64,000 bases of DNA from Panax quinquefolius (taxonomy: Eukaryota > Streptophyta > Magnoliopsida > Apiales > Araliaceae), in assembly GCA_020205615.1 (NCBI GenBank), contig CM035160.1:6922437-6986436 (forward strand), read 5' to 3'. The notes below the pieces were generated by a model. It was not told the origin of the DNA. It ran no database searches and saw nothing but the letters and a program-made list of their open reading frames with translations. Each line of letters opens with the position of its first letter. Position 1 is the stretch's first letter. The position numbers and the translations under genes are program-made. Shown piece by piece: positions 1 to 9,444 of this stretch.

Positions 1-1118
1 GTTGGAACTTTTTATCAAATTTAGAACTTTTTCATGTCGGGGTTACTATTCATGAGTTACTATTCACGAAGTTACTATTCACGAAGTTCTATTCACGAAG
101 CGTGAAGATGTTTTTTGGGAAATTTCTATCTTTTGGTGTTTGAGTTTCTTATTCACGATATCACGGCACTATTCACGATATCGACACTTATTCATCAAAA
201 AATAAAATTTCTTCTTTTTGTCCAAAATATCTATTCTGGATACTAGCTTTGATTGTATCCATGTTTTGATCATTCTTGAATTTTACACCACTATGATTAT
301 TTTTGAGTTATTTTTGAACACGGATAAAACAAAGCATCTAATCCTTAATCCTTAATCCTTGTCATTTTGTTTCACTTTGGATTCGCTTCCTTAAAAATAT
401 TTTTCATCATCCTCGGTCTTAAATGATGATATTATTGAATATCTTTGGCCCAGAGTGTAAAGATGAATGATTTCGATGAATATCTTTGGCAGTAGTAGTA
501 AAGATGAACATGTGTTTAGATGAAATACGACTAACTCGATGAACATCTTTTTGGCTCAGTAGTGAAAAGATGAATATTTGATTCCGGATATATATTTATT
601 GATGTTACGGGGGATAAAAGATGAGCGATGAACTTTTAAATTCATACATGAAGATAGTAGTTTGCATTCTCTTAACTCTTCTAATGAATTATTATTTCAT
701 TGCGAATATTGATTTAAAATTTGTTGTCTATTGTATTCTATTAGATTTTTCCTCATCAAGACTAATGATAATTTGTTGTATATTATCTTAGTCATAATAT
801 TCTTTACTTTGGCTAGTTGAGCTCACCCTTTTCCTTTTTGTTTCATTTTTCTTCTCGTGAGGCGAGAATATAAGCGAGTACGAGTTGGGGTATGGAATGA
901 AGGTTCTAGAGAGAGTTGTTTAGTAGTCCTCACCATTTTTGTAAAATAATGTATCAATAAATGTGATGAGGATTTATTTGAGTGTAGATATTGTCTAGAA
1001 GATAATATTTGTATTCAAACTCACGGTTTCTTGTTGTAATAATAAAGTTGTAGTTGTTTACATACCATGTATTGACAACTTTCGTAATGGGTGATGTATA
1101 CCTATTTTGGGGGCGCCA
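1..1118 (+). repeat. A1: 3' part of a gypsy family A LTR
   Basis: This is the downstream part (R-U5 and the end of U3) of a family A LTR, cut by the window edge. It matches 55570-56778 and 10870-12108 throughout. It contains the short GTTACTATTCACGA-type repeats (about 48-105), the hairpin units with stems ATCTTTG/CAAAGAT (about 440-600), the conserved stretch GTTGAGCTCACCC (about 819) and the LTR terminus TTTTGGGGGCGCCA at 1105-1118. A primer-binding site follows directly, so this is a 5' LTR. Confidence 0.85.
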
Positions 1119-1137
1119 TTGGTATCGGTAGCTTAGG
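1119..1137 (+). other. A1 primer-binding site (tRNA-iMet type)
   Basis: TTGGTATCGGTAGCTTAGG lies directly after the LTR end. Plant gypsy and copia elements commonly prime on initiator-Met tRNA with TGGTATCAGAGC. This copy matches except at the CAG trinucleotide, which reads CGGT. Confidence 0.75.
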
Positions 1138-1138
1138 G

Positions 1139-1143
1139 ATATG
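1139..1143 (+). repeat. Target-site duplication, left copy (ATATG)
   Basis: ATATG directly precedes the TG start of the nested copia element and is repeated at 9228-9232 directly after its CA end. Removing the element and one copy restores the leader sequence CTTAGGGATATGATCTC seen intact at 56793-56809. Confidence 0.93.
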
Positions 1144-3007
1144 TGTTAGGTTTGTAATATTCATGCTGCAATCAAATTGCATAAATAAAGCGAAGCGTGG
1201 TAAAATCGAGTTTAAAATTTTACAAACCATATACCCCATCATCCTTTATACACAATTATTAATTAAACGAAAAGATAAAGAATAAAATCATACCCTCAAG
1301 ATCGAGCTTCCTCGTGTACAAGTTCACCTCCAATCCTTTTCGCTCAACTTGAATCCACCGGGTTTGGTTCCTTCCTTTGATCAACGTTAGCCACCCAAAT
1401 GTTTGGCCTCTGGAGGTGATCCACCAAGGAAGAAGAAAATTCAAGAAGAAGTTGTTTGTCAATTAAACCCTAGTTTTTCTATCTCTATAGTAAAAGGTGT
1501 ACTCTCAACAACTTGGAATTATTACGTAGTTGTTAAAGTCAACAACCCATACCACCCATAATAAGACTCCTCTTATTTATAGATGTAAGCAACCCACCTT
1601 AACAATTAAGGAATTGGGTTTTAATTAATTAATTCTTTTAATTAATTAAGCTCCCTAATCTTATTAGGGATAATTAATTAAACTCCTTTAAATAATTTTC
1701 CTTCCTAATCCAATTAGAATAAATGAGAATACTTATATTAAATTAATTCCTAAACTCTTTTAGAAATTAAAATAATAATAATTGTAATAATATTAATAAG
1801 ACTCTCTTATTAATTTATATTTAATATTTTAAAAATATTAAATAATAATATTAAGCTATTTAATTTATTCTATCACCATAGATTAAATTAAATATACATA
1901 ACATATTATTACGATTATGCCATTAACTTCTTAAATAATTATTCTTCCTTTTATGGTGTGACCTTTTAGGTTCTCCATATTAAACCTAATGAATAAATCA
2001 ATTGTAACAATTTAATCTTATTTAAATAAATAAATTAAACAATTAATTTACTTAAATAAATAATATTTATTCTACAATAGGGATAAGCCTCTCCCTAATG
2101 ATCAACGACTTTCCGTATAATATAGATTTCAACATTAATCATTAAAGAACCTTTGAGTAAATAGTTACCGTATAATTCAATCCTTCCACCATACAATGTC
2201 CCAATTAAATATAAGACATGGAATTATCATCAAGTCTTATTTTATTTAATTATATGTATTTCGACTCTTAAATGCACAACTCAAATAATACAAATTAGAA
2301 ACTCCTTTCTAATTTCATTCTCGCCGCCAAGGACTCACCGGGTTGTCATTTATCGAATCACATAGACATTTCTCTTCTTTATTAGAAGTGGTAGATTCTT
2401 TATCGATCATACATTATCTCCATGTACAACTTATTATACCCAAGCATACCTTTTGATATACCCTAAGGGTCTTAAGGAATAAGTCAAAGTATAACTCATC
2501 ATACACAAGATACTATGATGATCTCAAGTCCAAGGATTACTTGACTACTATCACTACAGAATTCCTATCGACAGCAAATAAAACTCCATTAGGTATTCCT
2601 TAATGAGCCAATGCTCAAAGGAACTTATTCTCTAATAAGCACCTACATACTTGCTTTAGTGTTCCACAATAAATGATCATGAGATCAATCATCCTCATCC
2701 AACGAGCAAGAAGTTAACGTATGTACCAATCTATCCCATTCACTAATCCCCAATTTAGTAATCCAACGATTGGGAACTATTTTAGTTTTAAGCTTTCTAA
2801 GAATTTAGATCTCATTAGAATGATCATCATCATTATTCTAAAAGCATTGCTTAAAACTATGGGTTTATCACATATTATAAAACAAAGATCATGTAGATAA
2901 TTAAAAGCCTTTAATAAATTAATACTTTTTATTAATAAATGAATAAGATTGTTACAAAGTATATGCTTTATCATCAAACATGATCGCTTGTGTGCATACT
3001 ACTTTCA
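1144..3007 (-). repeat. Copia 3' LTR
   Basis: 1,864 bp. On the - strand it begins TGAAAGTAGTATGCACACAAG, right after a polypurine tract, and ends ACAAACCTAACA beside the target duplication. The 1828-3007 part matches 8042-9227 closely. The 1144-1827 part has no clear equal in the other LTR. It is AT-rich and has no gene. Confidence 0.88.
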
Positions 3008-3023
3008 ATCTCCCACTCAGCAC
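3008..3023 (-). other. Copia polypurine tract
   Basis: Read on the - strand this is GTGCTGAGTGGGAGAT followed at once by the LTR start TGAAAG. A purine run such as AGTGGGAGA directly before an LTR is the standard plus-strand primer position. It fixes the element's orientation. Confidence 0.8.
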
Positions 3024-3029
3024 TAAAGC

Positions 3030-3965
3030 CAATCGTCATGGTATCTTATACTCTTCTTCTCTAAGTGACGATTATCCTCGCTCATTGGATAAGCTTTAGT
3101 TAATGGATATGTAATGTTGTTCATGAGAGTCCACTATCTCTATAGTGATTTCCCATCTTTTCAATGATTCTAATAATCAAATGAAAGTGCCACAACACAT
3201 GTTTAGATCCAAGATGAGACTTAGAACTATTCCTAGTTCAGAATGAACTTTTAATCCAAACAATCAACTTGCAGCCTTCATTTATAGTTATATACTTTGT
3301 CTTTATCACTAAACCAACAACTCTTTCTTTGTTTGGAACCTTTCCAATTCAACGCACCACCGCTCAAGGTAACACTTTACCTTAAAGTGGATTTTCGTCA
3401 AATCTTCGTCCGTCTGAAAAACTTGAGTCTGTTAAGCCCTCTTGTTTTAATTCGCACCCACCATGTATGCTCACATCCTTAGTGCTGGGTTAAGAACTTT
3501 AAGATGTTTTTCACCGCTTTATGTGATCTTCTCCATATGGTGACCGATCAACATCGTGTCTCGTATATTTCATCGCATACATGATTGTCACTCATGCGAT
3601 CTCTCTTCTTTGGAGTCTCGTGGGGACTATTAAGAGATACACTCCATAACTCATCGACATGAGACATCTTTTGAGTTTGCCATGCTAAACGACTTTAGCA
3701 TCAAATGAATATACGCTCGGGTTAAGTCGAAATCCTCTTAAATCTATCTATATAGATTTATATCCCCAATTAAGATACTCGTCCCAAACCATTCATGGAG
3801 GAATGTTTGAGATAACTTTATCATTATCGATTGAAGCATTAGTATGTCATTCCTTATCCATAAGATATCAACATATAATATTAGGAATGTCACAGAATGT
3901 CACGACGCCTCCCAATCGACCCTTTTGTACACACTTAGAAGTCTTACCTCATCGAATGTAACTCG
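3030..3965 (-). pseudogene. Copia pol: RT C-terminal part and RNase H (broken)
   Basis: Read on the - strand this segment carries, across several frames, the end of a Ty1/copia RT and its RNase H. A VYKR block lies near 3945, and at 3864-3875 a YVDI remnant of the catalytic YVDD box with one aspartate codon missing; NDILMLQS follows directly. The typical tail of copia pol can be followed to about 3030, just before the polypurine tract. Most of the RT fingers and palm upstream of VYKR is absent: the sequence jumps from the integrase-RT linker at about 3966. Function is lost as written. The family call is confident; the exact frames are not. Confidence 0.72.
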
Positions 3966-4560
3966 GATCATCATCTTCTATGATGCGTACCTCATCATCA
4001 TCATCCATGATGAATCCATACCTCCTAGGTATCTTCGGTACTATTCCGTTTATGATTCTTGTTGTTGTCTGATAATAGTCTATCTACGTGTTCCTCTTAT
4101 TCGACTTATAGTGTTTTGTGGATCATGAACTTTTCAAGATCTATAATCCTCCCACTAGCCCTTTTCAATGATAAACACCTTTATCTTAGAAAGCGCGTGT
4201 TTTCGCAACAAACACCTTTTGCTAAGTAGGATTATAGAACACATACCCTAAACTTACTTTAGGATGTCCCACAAATCAGACATGTCAAATATTGTCCCAA
4301 GCTTATACTTCAAACCTTTTCACATAAGTTGGACAACCCTTATCTTAACGTACTTAAGATTAGGAATCCTCCCCGTCCATAACTTTTATGGAGTCTTGAT
4401 GGATTTTGAGGTTACCTTTTCGTAGATATGCGACCATTTCTAGGACATGATCCTGTAAGGATACCGGAATGTCAAGAAAAATCATTATGGACCGCACTAC
4501 ATGTCCAACAAGGTACGATTTTTCATTCAGATACATCAATCAATTATCGCATATCGGATG
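3966..4560 (-). pseudogene. Copia pol: integrase C-terminal region and linker to RT (broken)
   Basis: On the - strand the integrase C-terminal region of copia elements can be read: FVGHPK near 4260-4275, then an FYNPT...KVFVAK stretch around 4190-4250, where intact relatives read FVGYPK...FYNP...VFVS. The linker RRYGFI with an acidic EDDDP run lies at 3980-4030, as at the start of copia RT regions. Stops interrupt it. Upstream, much of the integrase catalytic core is missing, because the protease and pre-integrase blocks lie only about 600 bp away. Confidence 0.72.
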
Positions 4561-5204
4561 TGTCCATTATGAGAAAACTATTTGAGATGATCTAAAACTT
4601 ATCAACAAGTATTTATCCTCGATCTAATCAAAGAATCTTAATACTTTGCCAATTTGTTTCACTTCAATTCTTTGAACCTTTCAAATAATTCACACTTGTA
4701 TTTCAACAAATACATACATTCAACTCTTTGAATGATCATCTCCTTTTCTTATACTAATTTGTTCAATATGCAAAATTATTTTCATGTAAGTCAAGTATAC
4801 AAAATCCATTAAGTAATATTCCATTTCTATACAAAACATTATTATTATAAATAGAACAACAATTGTTCTTAATTATAATACCAAAATTTTATCATCCAAC
4901 AATAAAATGGAAATAATATTTCTAACAAGAACCTGAATACAATAACAACTTATCGACTTAATAGATTTTCCGTAGGCAATGGCTAAACTATAAGTTTCTA
5001 TGGCTAATGTTGCAACCTTTGCTTCATTTCCCACATATAGATTACTTATACTTGTTTAGCTTTCTACTTCTGCTTTGGTCCCTTCATAAATCTATATTTA
5101 TGATAACCAAAGTCAGATCCAATACCCAAGTAGAACCTCGACTTAAAGAAAAATTTATTTCAATCATGAACAAAATCAGATTGTAACCTCAAACTTCACT
5201 AAGC
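4561..5204 (-). pseudogene. Copia pol: protease and integrase N-terminal remnants
   Basis: On the - strand WVLD at about 5111-5129 sits where copia proteases carry WVLDTG; here the triad reads DLT, so the catalytic site is damaged. VGNEAKVA at about 5010-5035 and NIISI...LDD near 4885-4915 match the protease tail and the GAG-pre-integrase region. A YKCELFERFKELK block near 4670-4710 resembles the integrase core stretch K..ESF..FKEF. Spacing is much shorter than in a full element, so internal deletions are inferred. Confidence 0.62.
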
Positions 5205-5890
5205 TTTTTTCGTTAGCCTCTCGCAAGATGCTTTCGCAGCTTTCTTTCCAAGTGTCCAGTGCTTATTGCAAAGGGAAGCAAACTTCTTTCATATCCGTGA
5301 TCGCTTTTGTTCTTATTATCCTTTGTTTTTGCCTTTCATTTACCTTCTTTGAATCGCTCTTCTTTCGTAAGATCCTTTGGCCCCTACCAAGAAGACTTGG
5401 TTTTTCTTGTTGAAAGTGACTCTCAACATTTTTCAACAAGTTAAGCAAATCAAATAGTCGTCGATATCTAGCTTGTTCATATGAAAAATTCACAACAATT
5501 GTGAAAGGAGTCCGGGAGTGAGTGCAAGATCAAATCTTGGCTCAACTCTCCATCCATGACAAAACCAGTTCTCTAATCGATCAATCAAATTGATTATGTT
5601 AAGAACTTTTTATTCTGCATTTATAGTGCCATCGGCCATTCTAGATCGGAAGAGCTCCTTAGATATCGATATCTATCACCCCATTTTCCTCACCATCAAC
5701 TACTTGATGTGCAGGAATATAGTAGAAGCATCATCCATAGTTTTGTGTCGACGCTCAAGCTCGTTACTCACGGATGCGAGCATGATGCATCGAGCCAATC
5801 ATGCATCATCTCGCCACTTTCTAAAAGTAGCAATGTCTTCCTCGGAGGCATTGTCTCCAACCATTGCAGGATAGGCGATTATGACACATA
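5205..5890 (-). pseudogene. Copia gag (broken)
   Basis: Read right to left, this shows a typical copia gag: an RCIMLASVSNEL block near 5780-5810, a SKELFRSRMADGT block near 5615-5660, an NLIDRLEN block near 5570-5600, then LLNLLKNVES...EKPSLL at 5395-5450. A lysine-rich stretch and a degraded zinc knuckle follow near 5215-5275 (CF-x-C then HW..ES). The longest open piece is 5263-5493 (76 codons). The capsid protein would package element RNA in cytoplasmic particles. In-frame stops and frameshifts break it. Confidence 0.75.
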
Positions 5891-7200
5891 ATATAGCTTT
5901 TCAAATTATGAGAACTATTCTCAAATTCCTTAACCAATCCGCTTAATTCTTTCCCTGATTAATTTAGCATCTAATATGCTTCGCAGATGATAGTAATTTT
6001 TAGACATTGTAAAATTCTCAGAAATGAATTTGTATTTAACAACATTTTAACATACATTCTTTTATTAATTACCAAAATAATTTAGGTCTTGTTTTAAATT
6101 GGTATCTCCCACTATTTTCTTCAAACTATATTACCTCACTTATATAGTTCTAAAGAAAATCTAATTAAAGATTTGCTAGTGAGAATAAGGATCCCATTTC
6201 AAATGTATATAGCCTTGTGGTGACACAACAAACTATATATAAATAAATAGGTAGACAACTTTTGTCAATTACATCAACTATGCAACTCCTTGTATTTTGC
6301 CTCTTAGATTATTTTGATCAAGTGGTGGCACATCCGAATCAAAATTATCCAAGTTAAGTCCGACCTAGCACTCCATATATTCAAAAAGAAAATATCATCC
6401 TTGTGGTGACACAACAAAACAATATTGTTCAATTTTCTTTATAAGCATCAAATGTGATAAATTAACATCTTAAATACTTAATACTTGCCTTGTGGTGACA
6501 CAACAAACTCATATTAAATATTTAATACTCTATTAATTTTATCATGCTAGAAGGCGACGCTCGATATTCCAAATATCTTTGAACGCTAGGGACTTAATAT
6601 AAAAAAAAATGAGGGGTTTGTTATTAATTTGTCTCATCTTTTTAGCGCATTTATATATATATATATAAAATACGCGTATATTAATGAACATGCTGGCATG
6701 TTTGCATAATATATAATATATATAGTATAAGCATGCACATATAGAATACTATATTCTACCTGGATTGATTATGGACTTTTATTCTAGTTTGGTTCACTAG
6801 AGCCACCAAGTGAACCAAAAGGTCAAACCCTAGGGGTGCAAGAAATAATATTTAAATATAACTATTACATTTAAACCCGGGCTCCATTACAAACGGGTCT
6901 TCAATTTTTTTAAAATAATTCTAAATATTCCTATTACAAAACTATTTAAAATAAATAGAAACCTTGATCAGCAGTCAAGGGGAAGTACATAGGAGGGAGA
7001 TAGAATTTACATTAAGAAAAAATTAGAAAGCATTTAAAGTCCTGAAGACCCCATTTAATAAAACCCATACATTCACGCATCCAACTAAAATAAAATCCAA
7101 TCGCGCGTTGGTCAATAGTCCATAATCGATCCCATTTATTATCATACACATCACCATATGCATCACTAAATAACATTCATCTCTACTTAATAATAAACAT
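5891..7200 (-). other. Copia long untranslated leader
   Basis: About 1.3 kb between gag and the 5' LTR with no coding signal that I can see. It holds three near-identical 20-bp motifs (6213, 6399, 6488), a short TA run at 6652-6668 and, at 6609, TGAGGGGTTTGTTATT. That last stretch resembles the TGTTAGGTTTGTAATA end of the left LTR and could mark the true boundary of an enlarged 5' LTR. I could not find an intact primer-binding site. Confidence 0.5.
6213..6507 (-). repeat. Three dispersed copies of CCTTGTGGTGACACAACAAA
   Basis: The 20-mer occurs at 6213-6232, 6399-6418 and 6488-6507, all on the + strand, with unrelated AT-rich sequence between. It lies in the untranslated leader, upstream of gag in the element's own direction. 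Each copy contains the near-palindrome TTGTGGTGACACAA. Its role is unknown. Confidence 0.85.
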
Positions 7201-7239
7201 TTAATATATATATTGATATCATTTAATGGGCAAATTTAG

Positions 7240-8041
7240 TTAAGATAAAATCTAATTTTGAATCAAAATAAACTCCTTTATTTTAATCCAAATTTAAATC
7301 AAAATAAAACTATTTTATTTTAATTTATCCTATTTTGAATAAAATAAACTATTTTATTTTAATCAAAATCTTTAATCAAAATAAACTCCTTTATTTTAAT
7401 TAATTATGGAATCCAATTCCATATTTATTTATATAAAAAAATCTTTAATTAAAATAAACTCTTTTATTTTAATTAATTATGAATCCAATTCCATGTAAAA
7501 AAAATAATCTTTAATTAAAATAAACTCTTTTATTTTAATTAATTATGGAATCCAATTCCATGTAAAAATATTAAAGGAAACACTTGATTATCTTTCCTAT
7601 TCACAAATAAACTCTTTATTTTTTGATAATATGAAATCCTATTTCATATCTAAATAAACTCTTTTATTTAAGGAAATACGGATTTTCTTTCCTATTCACA
7701 AATAAACTCTTTTATTTTGAATAATATGAAATCATATTTCATATCTAAATAAACTTCTTTATTTAAGGAAAGATCAATTTCAACTCCAATTAGTTATCAT
7801 GGAATCCAATTCCAACTCTAATTAGTTAAGCATGAAATTCTAATTTTAAAATTAAAATAAATCTTTTTTATTTTAATATTAAAATAAACCTTTTATTTTA
7901 AGATTAAAATTAAACCTTTTATTTTAATTATAAAATTATTAAAATTAAATAAAACTTTATATTTTAATATTAAAATAAACCTTTTATTTTAAAATTAAAA
8001 TAAACTTTTATTTTAATTATATAATAATATATTATATATAT
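7240..8041. repeat. AT-rich array of short palindromic units in or beside the copia 5' LTR
   Basis: About 800 bp of TAAAATAAAC...TTTATTTTA units alternating with palindromes such as TATGGAATCCAATTCCATA (7405-7423, damaged copy near 7477, 7543-7562) and TATGAAATCCTATTTCATA (7630-7648, variant at 7724-7744). Units recur about every 60-100 bp. The left LTR has no such array, although this position should match 1144-1827. No gene. Confidence 0.8.
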
Positions 8042-9227
8042 TATTAAAATATTTAAATAATAATATTAAGCTATTTAATTTATTCTATCACCATAGATTA
8101 AATTAAATATACATAACATATTATTACGATTATGCCATTAACTTCTTAAATAATTATTCTTCCTTTTATGGTGCTGTGATTTTAGGTTCTCCATATTAAA
8201 CCTATTGTGAATAAATCAATTAGAACAATTCTAATCTTATTTAAATAAATAAATTAAACAATTAATTTACTTAAATAAATAATATTTATTCTACAATAGG
8301 ATAAGCCTCCCAATGATCAACGACTTTCCGGATAATATAGATTTCAACATTAATCATTAAAGAACCTTTGAGTAAATAGTTACCGCACAATTCAATCCTT
8401 CCACCATACAATGTCCCAATTAAATATAAGACATGGAATTATCATCAAGTCTTATTTTATTTAATTATATGTATTTCGACTCTTAAATGCATTAACTCAA
8501 ATAATACAAATTAGAAACTCCTTTCTAATTTCATTCTCGCTTATGCCAAGGACTCTTGGGTTGTCATTTATCGAATCACATAGACATTTCTTCTTTTATT
8601 GTAAGTGGTAGATTCTTTATCGATCATACATTATCTCCACGTATAACTTATTATACCCAAGCATACCTTTGATATACCCTAAGGGTCTTAAGGAATAAGT
8701 CAAAGTATAACTCATCATACACAAGATACTATGATGATCTCAAGTCCAAGGATTACTTGTCTTACTATCACTACAGAAATTCCTATCGACAGTGCAAATA
8801 AAACTCCATTAGGTATTCCTTAGCGAGCCAATGCTCAAAGAACTTATTCTCTAATAAGCACCTACATACTTGCTTTTAGTGTCTCCACACAAATGATCAT
8901 GAGATCAATCATCCTCATCCAACGAAAGCAAGAACGTATGTACCAATCTATCCCGATTCACTAATCCCCAATTTAGTAATCCAACGATTGGGAACTATTT
9001 TAGTTTTAAGCTTTCTAAGAATTTAGATCTCATTAGAATGATCATCATCATTATTCTAAAAGCATTGCTTAAAACTATGGGTTTATCACATATTATAAAA
9101 ACAAAGATCACGTAGATAATTAAAAGCCTTTAATAAATTAATACTTTTTATTAATAAATGAATAAGATTGTTACAAAGTATATGCTTTATCATCAAACAT
9201 GATTGGCTTGTGTGCATACTACTTTCA
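8042..9227 (-). repeat. Copia 5' LTR, conserved part
   Basis: 1,186 bp that match 1828-3007 of the other LTR, from the block AATAATATTAAGCTATTT to the terminal CTTTCA, with only scattered differences. In the element's direction this is the start (U3) of the 5' LTR. The rest of the LTR to its left is replaced by the AT-rich palindromic array. Confidence 0.88.
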
Positions 9228-9232
9228 ATATG
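9228..9232 (+). repeat. Target-site duplication, right copy (ATATG)
   Basis: Second copy of the ATATG duplication, directly after the copia terminus CTTTCA. Confidence 0.93.
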
Positions 9233-9444
9233 ATCTCTAGCGGAGATCGGGGAATAGAACAAGGAGGGGAGAGACGAGTAAATCCCTCGCTAGTGTGTCC
9301 TACCTAAGCTTATTTGTTAGTTGGTCAAGATATAGGGATATTATGTGATATATCGATTTCTTAATTAACCCTTGTTTTATGATAGTATTTGAGAATGTCG
9401 ATGAGAATATTAACAATGGAAATGAGACCGTGGAGACGCCTCAG
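9233..9444 (+). pseudogene. A1 leader and first codons of gag
   Basis: This continues the A1 leader interrupted by the copia element: GATCTCTAGCGGAGATCGGG, then AGGAGGGGAGAGACGAG, matching 56803-56950. An ATG at 9379 opens a clean frame of 22 codons (MIVFENVDENINNGNETVET, then PQ), the gag N-terminus. Other copies are frameshifted here, so this is the best view of the start. The frame is cut at 9444, where the A2 LTR begins. The rest of A1 is not seen. Confidence 0.7.

Larger units (their letters stand above)
1144..9227 (-). mobile_element. Nested Ty1/copia LTR retrotransposon
   Basis: An 8,084-bp insertion in the leader of gypsy element A1, with termini TG...CA and a perfect 5-bp duplication. 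On the - strand the order is 5' LTR, long untranslated leader, gag, protease, integrase, RT, RNase H, polypurine tract, 3' LTR. Integrase before RT defines Ty1/copia. The coding part is compact (about 2.9 kb from gag to RNase H) because pieces of the integrase core and of the RT are missing, and it is full of stops and frameshifts. It cannot be autonomous as written. The related LTR segments (1828-3007 and 8042-9227) remain nearly identical over about 1.18 kb, so the insertion is fairly young. Confidence 0.9.

Noticed and set aside
1119..1137. Partial tRNA-Met gene
   Set aside because: Only the 3'-end complement is present, directly next to an LTR, as expected for a primer-binding site.
3844..4128. 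94-codon + frame as a host gene
   Set aside because: The opposite strand reads as copia integrase-RT linker and RT motifs, so this frame is a shadow.
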